This document shows, one piece after another, positions 15,945-23,824 of a DNA stretch of 30,782 nt. The position numbers and the translations under genes are program-made. The stretch spans positions 1-30,782 of the forward strand of contig CAYMDH010000044.1 in assembly GCA_964389205.1 (NCBI GenBank), given 5' to 3'. Under the pieces are notes generated by a model that was given only the letters and a program-made list of their open reading frames with translations, was not told where the DNA came from and did not search any database. This stretch comes from Leptobacterium sp964389205 (lineage in GTDB: Bacteria; Bacteroidota; Bacteroidia; Flavobacteriales; Flavobacteriaceae). How positions within the stretch are numbered: the stretch's first letter is position 1; every line of letters starts with the position of its first letter.

Positions 15945-16439
15945 ATATACAGCATCTCCAGAATCGCTAAAAACGACAGATACATGTTCCATTAATGAGG
16001 TAGATAAGGAAATTCCTTTAAAATCTGCTTTTACAGGAAAACGTTTGTGATTTCGATCTACTAAAACAGCAGTCTTAAATTTTTTAAGTGGTACATTTAA
16101 AAAGTGTTTTACAGCATATATTAATGTAGTTCCAGAATTTAAAACATCATCAACTAAAACAACAGCTTTGTTTTTGTAAATATCTTCAGAAATCGAAGTG
16201 TTTATTGCTTCATTAGGTTGTTTTTTATTCATTTGTATAGTGCATAGTGTAATTTCGATATCTGAAATTTCTTTTAAAACAGCAGCTACCTTTAAAGCAA
16301 ATTGATACCCCCCTTTTTCAATACCAGCAATTATAATCTCGTCTTCATTAACAAAGGTTTCATAAATTTGATAACCAATCCTTTTTATTTTATGTTGAAT
16401 TTCTAAGTGAGAAAGTATTTTGTTTTCTGAGGTTACCAT
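15936..16439 (-). CDS. PyrR-like phosphoribosyltransferase family protein
   Basis: The 167-residue protein of the type I phosphoribosyltransferase fold has the PRPP-binding loop AVVLVDDVLNSGTTL, AGIEKGGYQFALKVAAVL (first P-loop region) and a C-terminal HVSVVFSDSGDAVYL, as in PyrR and related proteins. In Bacteroidetes, PyrR-like proteins may have uracil phosphoribosyltransferase or regulatory activity, and which applies here is not shown. An ATG at 16517 is also in frame but would run into the upstream gene. I chose the ATG at 16439 because the family fold starts just after it (ILSHLEIQHKIKRIGYQIYE) and a TATCTTTG box lies at 16459-16452 between the two. Confidence 0.8.
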   Translation of the reverse strand: MVTSENKILSHLEIQHKIKRIGYQIYETFVNEDEIIIAGIEKGGYQFALKVAAVLKEISDIEITLCTIQMNKKQPNEAINTSISEDIYKNKAVVLVDDVLNSGTTLIYAVKHFLNVPLKKFKTAVLVDRNHKRFPVKADFKGISLSTSLMEHVSVVFSDSGDAVYLQ

Positions 16440-16451
16440 ATTCTTTTTTTT

Positions 16452-16459
16452 CAAAGATA
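16452..16459 (-). promoter_or_regulatory. -7 box upstream of the PyrR-like gene
   Basis: TATCTTTG on the minus strand matches TAnnTTTG 12 nt before the chosen ATG (16439). The leader would be very short. No -33 partner is obvious. Confidence 0.4.
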
Positions 16460-16491
16460 AAAAGAGTTTTTCTTTCTGTATAGTTTGCGAT

Positions 16492-16875
16492 CTATTCTTG
16501 CAGCATATCTGTATCATCTAAATAATCTCCAATATCTCTTCGATCTTTTTTAGTAGGTCTTCCAGTACCTTTTTTACGATAATAATCTTTAGAGTATTTC
16601 AATAATTCTGTGTGCTCAAAAGCTTCTTTTGGAGTAGTGTCTTTTCTAAACAAATCAACCAATTTTGCACCTACTCTACTAGGGGGGATATCCAAAATAG
16701 TAAATTGATAGTCTATCTGGTTTTTTCGTAAAATGACAGCATCAAGTGGATATACCTCTCTAGATGGTTTAACAATTTGATTGTTTATTCTAACATGCCC
16801 TTTTTTGCATGCCTCGGTACCCATGTTTCGAGTTTTAAAATATCGAGTGCACCAAAGGTATTTATCAATTCTCAT
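16492..16875 (-). CDS. S4-domain RNA-binding protein, Hsp15 (HslR)-like
   Basis: The 127-residue protein has an S4 RNA-binding domain (1-65) opening MRIDKYLWCTRYFKTRNMG, then GHVRINNQIVKPSREV. The C-terminal tail is basic (YRKKGTGRPTKKDRRDIGDYL). The layout and length match Hsp15, which binds 50S subunits carrying stalled nascent chains and supports ribosome recycling. It lies 52 nt upstream of the PyrR-like gene on the same strand. Confidence 0.9.
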   Translation of the reverse strand: MRIDKYLWCTRYFKTRNMGTEACKKGHVRINNQIVKPSREVYPLDAVILRKNQIDYQFTILDIPPSRVGAKLVDLFRKDTTPKEAFEHTELLKYSKDYYRKKGTGRPTKKDRRDIGDYLDDTDMLQE

Positions 16876-16909
16876 GATAGTAATCTAAAATCTTCGTTAA
16901 TAACATATG

Positions 16910-16917
16910 CAAAAATA
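16910..16917 (-). promoter_or_regulatory. -7 box of the Hsp15-like gene
   Basis: TATTTTTG on the minus strand matches TAnnTTTG 34 nt upstream of the ATG. A TTC replaces the usual TTG 19 nt further up. Confidence 0.4.
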
Positions 16918-16954
16918 AGAGAAAATTGTATCTTGCGAACTTTAAATTTTTGGA

Positions 16955-17887
16955 ATGATGAGAATGAATAAATTAGGTTTTTTATTATTGACTAATTTCT
17001 TTTTACTACTATCTTGTGGGAACGATGATGACGGAGACGATGGAGGAGCACCCCTGGAAGAAAGAGATATAGCAGAAGTAGCAATAGAAGATGATGCCGA
17101 AATACAAGAATTTCTAAGAACACACTTTTACAACCAAGAAGATTTTATGAACCCACCTGCAGATTTTGATTTTGTTGTGGTGATAGATACTATAGCAGGT
17201 GAAAATGCAGACAGAACTCCCTTAACGAATCAAGTTAATTCTAGAGTTATAGTTATAGAAGGTAGTAATGGAGAAGATGTGCCGCATACTTTATATACAC
17301 TAGAGGCTAGAGAAGGTATAGGAATCCAACCTACAGTTGCTGATTCTACGTTTCTTTCGTTTGAAGGAAATTTGCTAGATGGAAGCATCTTTGACTCTGC
17401 GTTAACACCGGTATCCTTTAATTTAGGAGCTATTAATGTTAATACAGGAGATCCAGCTTTAATACGAGGTTTTTTTGAAGGAATTAGTGAATTTAGAGCT
17501 GGAGATGGAGTTACAGAAAATGGAGATGGCACGTTTACAATCAATGGTTTTGGATCAGGCTTAATTATCATGCCATCAGGTTTAGGCTTTTTTGATGTAC
17601 CTCAATTAGGAATCCCACAGTTTGCGCCGCTTATCTTTAATATTCAATTAGTATCAGCAATAAGAGCAGATCATGATGGAGATGGAATATTATCTATAGA
17701 GGAAGATTTGGATGGCGATGGGTTTATCTTTAATGATGATACAGATAATAATGGTTTACCAAATTATTTAGATTCAGATGATGATGGAGATGGAACACTC
17801 ACAATAAATGAATTTGATGAAGATGGAGACGGAGAACCTGATGATTCAGATGGAGATGGAATACCTGATTATCTTGATAACGATTAA
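16955..17887 (+). CDS. FKBP-type peptidyl-prolyl isomerase lipoprotein with acidic Ca-binding repeats
   Basis: The 310-residue product has a lipoprotein signal peptide with lipobox LLLSC (Cys21). A run of Gly, Asn and Asp follows, resembling the acidic export signal that sends Bacteroidetes lipoproteins to the cell surface. Residues about 100-235 follow the FKBP plan: LSFEGNLLDGSIFDSA, IRGFFEGISEF and IIMPSGLGFFD. The C-terminus (240-310) is a chain of DxDxDG loops of the thrombospondin type 3/calcium-binding kind. Likely role: periplasmic or surface protein folding, similar to gliding-associated PPIases. In-frame ATGs at 16955, 16958 and 16964 are all possible; the first is used. Confidence 0.85.
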   Translation: MMRMNKLGFLLLTNFFLLLSCGNDDDGDDGGAPLEERDIAEVAIEDDAEIQEFLRTHFYNQEDFMNPPADFDFVVVIDTIAGENADRTPLTNQVNSRVIVIEGSNGEDVPHTLYTLEAREGIGIQPTVADSTFLSFEGNLLDGSIFDSALTPVSFNLGAINVNTGDPALIRGFFEGISEFRAGDGVTENGDGTFTINGFGSGLIIMPSGLGFFDVPQLGIPQFAPLIFNIQLVSAIRADHDGDGILSIEEDLDGDGFIFNDDTDNNGLPNYLDSDDDGDGTLTINEFDEDGDGEPDDSDGDGIPDYLDND

Positions 17888-17888
17888 T

Positions 17889-17921
17889 AAAAAAGGCTCC
17901 ATATTTATGGAGCCTTTTTTT
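17889..17921. terminator. bidirectional intrinsic terminator
   Basis: An A-run, GGCTCCAT (17895-17902), loop ATTT, ATGGAGCC (17907-17914) and seven T form a textbook terminator. It works in both directions between the convergent lipoprotein and barrel genes. Confidence 0.9.
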
Positions 17922-17935
17922 ATTAAATTAAGTTT

Positions 17936-18544
17936 TTAAAACTTCAAAGATAAATTGAAAATAATTTGTGAAGGTCTTGAGTCTACTCTACCAGCCAAAT
18001 CGTCATTTATGTTTCTTCCAATAAAAGCAGCTTCGTTTTCACTAAAGCCTCTTTCGTAGCGAACATCCAATCCTACATTTCCTATTTGAACTGCAGCTCC
18101 TATATTAAAGCCAAGAGAGATGTCATTTTCAACATCATCAATATCAACATCATCAATGTCTAGGTCATTATCTAATACATATTGAAAAGCTGGCCCGGCA
18201 AATATACTTAATGGTCCAACAATTCTATATCCTAATAATACAGGAAGATCAATCTTTTGAATATTATAATCTACATCATCATATTCACTAGAAGTTCTGG
18301 TATATACTAATTCAGGACGTAAATAAAAATTAGCTAATTTAATTTTACTATAAAAACCTATATTGAAACCTACTTTAGATTCTGAGCCTTCAATAATGTC
18401 TTCTCCTGCGTTAATAACATCTTGTACTGTTAAATCTCCATTAGAACTGTAATTAAGCCCTCCTTTAATTCCAAAAGAGATTCGTTCTTGTGAGTAAGCA
18501 ATTGTTGTCCCAATTATGCATATAGCTATAAAAAGTTTTTTCAT
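17936..18544 (-). CDS. outer-membrane beta-barrel protein (PorT/OmpW-like fold)
   Basis: The 202-residue protein has a signal peptide ending TIAYSQ (about 19). GIKGGLNYSS, a string of alternating strands (YLRPELVYTR, LPVLLGYRIVG, LSIFAGPAFQYVL, NVGLDVRYERGF) and a terminal IFNLSLKF follow. This is the small 8-strand barrel family common in Bacteroidetes (outer membrane protein beta-barrel, PorT-like). An acidic loop with the short repeat DIDDVDIDDVEND may bind cations. It has its own terminator and lies 51 nt downstream of the transketolase gene on the same strand. Confidence 0.85.
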   Translation of the reverse strand: MKKLFIAICIIGTTIAYSQERISFGIKGGLNYSSNGDLTVQDVINAGEDIIEGSESKVGFNIGFYSKIKLANFYLRPELVYTRTSSEYDDVDYNIQKIDLPVLLGYRIVGPLSIFAGPAFQYVLDNDLDIDDVDIDDVENDISLGFNIGAAVQIGNVGLDVRYERGFSENEAAFIGRNINDDLAGRVDSRPSQIIFNLSLKF

Positions 18545-18595
18545 GGTTTTAATGTTTATTAAAGTTGTTTATGAAAAAACGTTTTTAAAGCGTAA

Positions 18596-19549
18596 TTATT
18601 TCCTTTTCAAAACCTTTTCTACTGCATTTATTATTGCATTTTGATCCAACCCGTATTTTGCCATTAATTGTGCAGGTGTTCCACTTTCACCAAAAGTATC
18701 ATTAGTTGCAACAAATTCTTGAGGTACAGGATTATTTTTTACTAATACTCTGGCAATACTTTCTCCTAATCCTCCTAGATAGTTATGCTCTTCTGCAGTT
18801 ACAACACATCCTGTTTTAGCGGCAGATTTTAAAATAGCGTCATCATCAAGAGGTTTTATAGTGTGTATATTGATAACTTCAGCAGAAATACCTTTACTTT
18901 CTAACTCTTCTGCAGCTTGTAATGCCTCCCATACTAAATGACCAGTAGCCACAATAGTAACATCAGTACCTTCATTTAATACAATGGCTTTCCCTATTTC
19001 AAAAGACTGATCGGCAGGGGTAAAATTAGCAACACCGGGTCTTCCGAATCTTAGATAAACAGGGCCAACATAATCTGCAATAGCTATTGTAGCTGCCTTA
19101 GTTTGATTGTAATCACATGGATTAATAACAACCATTCCTGGAAGCATTTTCATAAGACCTATATCTTCAAGGATTTGGTGAGTAGCTCCATCTTCTCCTA
19201 GGGTTAAACCCGCATGCGAAGCACATATCTTCACATTTTTACCAGAGTATGCTATAGATTGACGTATTTGATCATATACCCTACCTGTAGAAAAATTTGC
19301 AAAAGTTCCAGTAAAAGGAATTTTTCCACCTACAGTTAAACCAGCAGCTATTCCCATCATGTTAGCTTCTGCAATTCCAATTTGAAAAAAACGTTCAGGA
19401 TTTTCATCAATAAATTCATTCATCTTTAATGAACCTATTAAATCAGCACAAAGCGCTACTACATTTGGATTGGTTCTTCCAAGTTCTGCAAGACCAGCTC
19501 CAAAACCACTTCGTGTGTCCTTTTTACCGCTATTTGTATATTTTTTCAT
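18596..19549 (-). CDS. transketolase, C-terminal subunit
   Basis: The 317-residue product holds the pyrimidine-binding and C-terminal transketolase domains: DTRSGFGAGLAELG, FIDENPERFFQIGIAEANMMG (with the catalytic Glu), TFANFSTGRVYDQIR, HAGLTLGEDGATHQ, then VTIVATGHLVWEAL and the C-terminal GESGTPAQLM. With the N-terminal half upstream it forms the thiamine diphosphate enzyme moving two-carbon units in the pentose phosphate pathway. The split into two genes is common in Bacteroidetes. The start at 19549 (MKKYTNSGKKDTRSGF) is preferred over an in-frame ATG at 19561 that adds only four residues. The gap to the N-half gene is about 62 nt. Confidence 0.93.
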   Translation of the reverse strand: MKKYTNSGKKDTRSGFGAGLAELGRTNPNVVALCADLIGSLKMNEFIDENPERFFQIGIAEANMMGIAAGLTVGGKIPFTGTFANFSTGRVYDQIRQSIAYSGKNVKICASHAGLTLGEDGATHQILEDIGLMKMLPGMVVINPCDYNQTKAATIAIADYVGPVYLRFGRPGVANFTPADQSFEIGKAIVLNEGTDVTIVATGHLVWEALQAAEELESKGISAEVINIHTIKPLDDDAILKSAAKTGCVVTAEEHNYLGGLGESIARVLVKNNPVPQEFVATNDTFGESGTPAQLMAKYGLDQNAIINAVEKVLKRK

Positions 19550-19611
19550 ATCTATGTCCACATAAGTGGATGTCTTTTTAATTAAACTTATTTTTTAAAC
19601 CTTTTAAAATA

Positions 19612-20457
19612 TTAATAATCTCCTAAGGTTTCAGGGTTTTGTTCTAAAGCGATAGCTAATTGATCATCATTAGGAGCTTTTCCATGCCAAGCATGTGTGT
19701 TCATCATGAAATCTACGCCATTACCCATTTCTGTATATAAAAGAATACAAATTGGCTTTCCTTTGCCAGTCATACTTTTGGCTGTATTCATTCCCTTTAT
19801 AATGGCATCTATGTTATTCCCTTCTTTAATTTCAAGTACATCCCAACCAAAAGCTTCAAATTTAGCTTTTATATCACCCATTGGTAATACATCATCTGTA
19901 GCACCATCTATTTGTTTTCCATTTAAATCTATGGTAGAAATCAGGTTGTCTACTTTTTTTCCAGAAGCGTACATAATGGCTTCCCAATTTTGACCTTCCT
20001 GTAATTCGCCATCTCCATGTAAACTGTATACTAGATGCTGGTCGTTATTTAACTTTTTTGATAATGCTGCTCCAATAGCAACAGACATTCCTTGCCCTAA
20101 AGAACCAGAAGCAATACGAATACCTGGTAACCCTTCATGCGTAGTTGGATGTCCTTGTAATCGAGAATCAATTAAACGAAAAGTATTTAGCTCATCAACT
20201 TTAAAATATCCTCTTCGAGCCAATGTACTGTAATACACCGGAGAGATGTGGCCATTAGATAAGAAAAATAAATCTTCTTCTTTTCCATCCATATGGAATC
20301 CTTCTTTTAATTCCATGATTTCATGGTAAAGTGTGACAAAAAATTCGGCACATCCTAGTGATCCTCCTGGGTGTCCAGAATTTACTTTGTGTACCATTCG
20401 TAAAATATCTCTACGAACTTGAATGACCATGTCATTTAGCTGCTGTGAATTAGCCAT
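19612..20457 (-). CDS. transketolase, N-terminal subunit
   Basis: The 281-residue thiamine-diphosphate-binding half shows VNSGHPGGSLGCAEF, FFLSNGHISPVYYS, GSLGQGMSVAIGAAL and the cofactor motif GDGELQEGQNWEA through IDLNGKQIDG, ending near HAWHGKAPNDDQ. It cannot act alone; the pyrimidine domain is in the next gene. The start is firm because the first residues are the normal family N-terminus, and a complete promoter lies 26 nt upstream. Confidence 0.95.
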   Translation of the reverse strand: MANSQQLNDMVIQVRRDILRMVHKVNSGHPGGSLGCAEFFVTLYHEIMELKEGFHMDGKEEDLFFLSNGHISPVYYSTLARRGYFKVDELNTFRLIDSRLQGHPTTHEGLPGIRIASGSLGQGMSVAIGAALSKKLNNDQHLVYSLHGDGELQEGQNWEAIMYASGKKVDNLISTIDLNGKQIDGATDDVLPMGDIKAKFEAFGWDVLEIKEGNNIDAIIKGMNTAKSMTGKGKPICILLYTEMGNGVDFMMNTHAWHGKAPNDDQLAIALEQNPETLGDY

Positions 20458-20482
20458 TTTTAGTAGTTAAAATTAGTTTGCG

Positions 20483-20513
20483 CAAAAGTAAGTTTTTATT
20501 AAAGGTTTGCAAA
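20483..20513 (-). promoter_or_regulatory. consensus promoter of the transketolase genes
   Basis: On the minus strand, TTTG (20513-20510), 19 nt, then TACTTTTG (20490-20483) is a perfect Bacteroidetes sigma-A type promoter. It lies 26 nt before the ATG. Confidence 0.85.
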
Positions 20514-20586
20514 GCTGCTTTTTCAACAGTTTTTAACGAAAAGGAAGAAGTAATGAACAATTTAGTTTTTTATTAGCAGGCATATC

Positions 20587-20619
20587 TTTAACAGTTAATT
20601 ATCTTTGCCAACTGTTAAA
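20587..20619 (+). promoter_or_regulatory. tgt promoter box inside a 10-bp inverted repeat (operator-like)
   Basis: TTTAACAGTT (20587-20596) and AACTGTTAAA (20610-20619) are perfect 10-bp complements. The 13-nt spacer contains the -7 box TATCTTTG, which runs 20600-20607. A dimeric regulator bound here would cover the promoter of tgt. No -33 element is visible. Confidence 0.55.
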
Positions 20620-20679
20620 TGTATTTGGATACAATACAACGATACATTATACTTCGATTAATCATGAAATTTTAAGCGA

Positions 20680-21810
20680 GTGAAGTTTGAATTAACAAAG
20701 AAAGATATACAATCAAAGGCGCGAGCTGCTGTTATTAAAACAGATCACGGTACTATTGAAACCCCTATCTTTATGCCTGTAGGTACAGTTGCATCAGTAA
20801 AAGGAGTACATCAACGTGAATTAAAACAAGATATAAATCCAGATATAATTTTAGGGAATACATATCATTTGTATTTAAGACCCCAAACAACCATTCTTGA
20901 AAAAGCAGGGGGATTACATAAGTTTATGAATTGGGATCGTAATATTTTGACAGATAGTGGGGGCTATCAGGTATATTCACTTTCGGCAAACAGAAAAATA
21001 AAAGAAGAAGGAGTAAAATTTAAATCACATATTGACGGTTCTTATCATATGTTCACTCCAGAAAATGTTATGGAAATACAGCGTAGTATAGGAGCAGATA
21101 TCATTATGGCATTTGATGAATGTACCCCATATCCTTGTGATTATCAATATGCAAAACGATCTATGCATATGACTCATAGATGGTTGGATCGATGTGTAAA
21201 CCATCTCGAAAAATTACCTTTTAAGTATGACTATAGTCAATCTTTTTTTCCTATTGTGCAAGGATCTACATATAAAGACTTGAGAATTCAATCTGCAGAA
21301 TACATTGCTAATGCAGACGCAGAAGGAAATGCTATAGGTGGTTTGTCCGTTGGAGAGCCTGCAGAAGAGATGTATGCTATGACAGAAGTAGTTTGTAATG
21401 TATTACCTGAAGATAAACCCAGGTATTTAATGGGGGTTGGTACACCTATTAACATTCTAGAAAATATAGCTTTGGGAATAGATATGTTTGATTGTGTGAT
21501 GCCTACAAGAAATGCGCGTAACGGAATGCTATTTACTGCTTATGGTACTATCAATATAAAGAATAAAAAATGGCAAAACGATTTCTCTCCCATTGATGAA
21601 ATGGGAATAACCTTTGTTGATACAGAATATACAAAAGCATATTTAAGACATCTATTTACTGTTAACGAGTTGTTAGGTAAACAAATAGCAACTATTCATA
21701 ATTTAGGTTTTTATTTATGGTTGGTTCGTGAGGCTAGAAAACATATCTTAGCGGGTGATTTTTATCAATGGAAAAACAAGATGGTAAAACAAATGGATAA
21801 TAGACTGTAA
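20680..21810 (+). CDS. tgt: tRNA-guanine transglycosylase
   Basis: The 376-residue enzyme swaps guanine-34 for a queuine precursor in tRNAs with GUN anticodons. It has TDHGTIETPIFMPVGT, TDSGGYQVYSL (Asp92), FDECTPYP, GLSVGEPAEEM, and GIDMFDCVMPTRNARNG with the nucleophile Asp271. The usual zinc-binding CxCxxC before the C-terminal helix is missing: residues 306-316 read DEMGITFVDTE. His340 of TIHNL remains. The GTG start at 20680 gives the family N-terminus MKFELTKKD. A three-codon ORF (ATG AAA TTT TAA, 20664-20675) lies just ahead. The LptF/LptG-family gene starts 1 nt after the stop. Confidence 0.95.
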   Translation: MKFELTKKDIQSKARAAVIKTDHGTIETPIFMPVGTVASVKGVHQRELKQDINPDIILGNTYHLYLRPQTTILEKAGGLHKFMNWDRNILTDSGGYQVYSLSANRKIKEEGVKFKSHIDGSYHMFTPENVMEIQRSIGADIIMAFDECTPYPCDYQYAKRSMHMTHRWLDRCVNHLEKLPFKYDYSQSFFPIVQGSTYKDLRIQSAEYIANADAEGNAIGGLSVGEPAEEMYAMTEVVCNVLPEDKPRYLMGVGTPINILENIALGIDMFDCVMPTRNARNGMLFTAYGTINIKNKKWQNDFSPIDEMGITFVDTEYTKAYLRHLFTVNELLGKQIATIHNLGFYLWLVREARKHILAGDFYQWKNKMVKQMDNRL

Positions 21811-21811
21811 A

Positions 21812-22888
21812 GTGAAAATTATTGATAAGTACATATTAAAGCGATATATTTTTACTTTTTTAGTAATGTTACTTCTCTTTATACCTATTGGAATTATGAT
21901 AGATGTTTCTGAGAAAGTAGATAAGATGATAGAACGAGAAGCTCCTTTAAAAGAAATAGCTATTTACTACTTAGATTTTACCTTCTATTTTGCAAATTTT
22001 CTTTTTCCAATTTTCTTGTTTTTATCGGTTATATGGTTCACATCAAAATTAGCAAGTAATACAGAAATTGTTGCAATACTAAGCTCTGGAGTTTCATATC
22101 TTAGATTCTTAAGGCCTTATTTAATGGGAGCTACTATTGTTGCTATTATGACTTTTTTTATGGGAATGTTTATTGTTCCTGCTGCAAGTAAAGGGTACAA
22201 TGAATTTAAATACAAATATTTAAAGAGAGGGAAACAAGATAGAACTACTACAAATCTTTTTAATCAATTAAATGATAATGATTTTATTTATGTAAGTAGC
22301 TTTAATCCATCAACTAAGATAGGTCGAGACTTTACATTAGAACATTTTGAAGCTAATGAATTGAAATATAAAATCTCTGCAAAAAATATACGCTGGTTAG
22401 AAAAAGATAGTATTTACAGGTTGTCTGCATATACTAAACGATATATAGGAGAAAGAAACGATAGTTTGATCGTAGAGAAAAAAATAGATACCTTATTTAG
22501 TTTTAACCTAGATGATCTTACTCCGGTTTCTTATATAGCTGAGACTAAAAACCTTTTTGAATTAAATGACTTTATTGAAAAAGAAATAAAAAAGGGATCT
22601 TCTAATGTGAAAACATATTTATTGGTGAAATACAGAAGATGGAGCTTGCCAATATCGGCCTTTATACTTACCATTATTGCAGTTGCAGTTTCCTCAAAAA
22701 AGAGGCGAGGAGGTATGGGGATTAACTTAGCTTTTGGAATCCTTATTGCTTTTATATTTATTTTTTTCGATAAAGTTTTTGGAACATTAGCAGAGCGTTC
22801 TGGATTTTCTACATTTTGGGCAGTAGCATTGCCTAACATTATTTTTGGCTTATTAGGTCTATATCTTTTACAGAATGCAAAACGCTAG
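21812..22888 (+). CDS. LptF/LptG family lipopolysaccharide export permease
   Basis: The 358-residue inner-membrane protein of the YjgP/YjgQ family starts IIDKYILKRYIFTFLVMLLLF. It has three N-terminal helices, a periplasmic beta-jellyroll (about 130-260, with FIYVSSFNPSTKIG and SAKNIRWLEKDSIYRL) and three C-terminal helices ending near FGLLGLYLLQ. It partners LptB and a second permease to pull lipopolysaccharide from the inner membrane. The order tgt-permease is characteristic for Bacteroidetes. The GTG start follows the tgt stop by one base, and the last 14 bases overlap the next gene. Confidence 0.88.
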   Translation: MKIIDKYILKRYIFTFLVMLLLFIPIGIMIDVSEKVDKMIEREAPLKEIAIYYLDFTFYFANFLFPIFLFLSVIWFTSKLASNTEIVAILSSGVSYLRFLRPYLMGATIVAIMTFFMGMFIVPAASKGYNEFKYKYLKRGKQDRTTTNLFNQLNDNDFIYVSSFNPSTKIGRDFTLEHFEANELKYKISAKNIRWLEKDSIYRLSAYTKRYIGERNDSLIVEKKIDTLFSFNLDDLTPVSYIAETKNLFELNDFIEKEIKKGSSNVKTYLLVKYRRWSLPISAFILTIIAVAVSSKKRRGGMGINLAFGILIAFIFIFFDKVFGTLAERSGFSTFWAVALPNIIFGLLGLYLLQNAKR

Positions 22889-23774
22889 ACTTAAAAATCA
22901 TTTACACTTACATTTTATTATCTTTATATATGGTTTTACAGCTGTATTGGGTGCCTTAATAAGTATTGACGCAATTCCTTTAGTATGGTATAGAATGCTC
23001 ATTGCTTCTAGTGTAGCATTTCTATTTGTAAAAATCAAAAAGTATTCTTTAAGAGTACCTCAAAAAACGGTAATAAAACTAATTATTGCAGGAGTTATGA
23101 TAGCTTTGCATTGGATGACTTTCTTTGCAGCTATAAAAGAGTCTAACGTGTCTATTACGTTGGCAATGATGTCTGCAGGAGCTTTTTTTACAGCTATATT
23201 AGAACCCATTTGGTATAAACGCAAAGTTATTTGGTATGAAATAGTGCTAGGAGTAGTTGTTATATTTGGATTGTATATTATTTTTAATGTAGAAGGAGAT
23301 TATATTAATGGAATTGTATTGGCATTAATATCGGCATTATTGATAGCTATTTTTTCTTTGTTGAATGGAAAATTAGTTCAAGAGTATCGCCCTTCAGTAA
23401 TTTCATTTTATGAATTATCATCTGGTGTAGTTTTTATCTCAATCTATTTATTAATAGATAATAAATTCACATCGAATTTCTTTATATTAAAAAGCTCAGA
23501 CTGGTTTTATTTATTGGTATTAGGAGTAATATGTACTGCATATGCATTTATTACCTCCATAAAGTTATTGAAATTTATTAGCCCCTATACAGCAATGTTA
23601 AGTGTTAATATGGAACCTGTTTATGGTATTATTTTAGCTTATTTAATTTTAGGAAATTCTGAAAAAATGAGCCTTGGATTTTACGTAGGAACCATTGTTA
23701 TTTTGTGTACAGTAATAATTAATGGAATATTAAAAAATATAGGGAGAAGAAAAGAGGCAACATTAAATAAGTAA
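22875..23774 (+). CDS. EamA/DMT-family transporter
   Basis: The 299-residue protein has ten predicted membrane segments in two EamA repeats, with the conserved WYRMLIASSVAFLFV and ISAKTV-equivalent regions and a second-half motif YTAMLSVNMEPVYGIILAYLILGN. Members export or import amino acids, nucleosides or other metabolites; the substrate is unknown. The start lies inside the end of the permease gene (14-nt overlap), showing coupled translation. Confidence 0.88.
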   Translation: MQNARLKNHLHLHFIIFIYGFTAVLGALISIDAIPLVWYRMLIASSVAFLFVKIKKYSLRVPQKTVIKLIIAGVMIALHWMTFFAAIKESNVSITLAMMSAGAFFTAILEPIWYKRKVIWYEIVLGVVVIFGLYIIFNVEGDYINGIVLALISALLIAIFSLLNGKLVQEYRPSVISFYELSSGVVFISIYLLIDNKFTSNFFILKSSDWFYLLVLGVICTAYAFITSIKLLKFISPYTAMLSVNMEPVYGIILAYLILGNSEKMSLGFYVGTIVILCTVIINGILKNIGRRKEATLNK

Positions 23775-23788
23775 ATCATTTAATATTT

Positions 23789-23796
23789 TATATTTG
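23789..23796 (+). promoter_or_regulatory. -7 box of accA
   Basis: TATATTTG fits TAnnTTTG 28 nt upstream of the accA ATG. No -33 match is seen. Confidence 0.45.
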
Positions 23797-23824
23797 TAGG
23801 CTATAAACTAAATGCAATAACCGC

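Noticed and set aside
18596..20457. Transketolase broken by a frameshift
   Set aside because: The two parts have normal starts and stops, a spacer and complete domains, matching the naturally split form common in the phylum.
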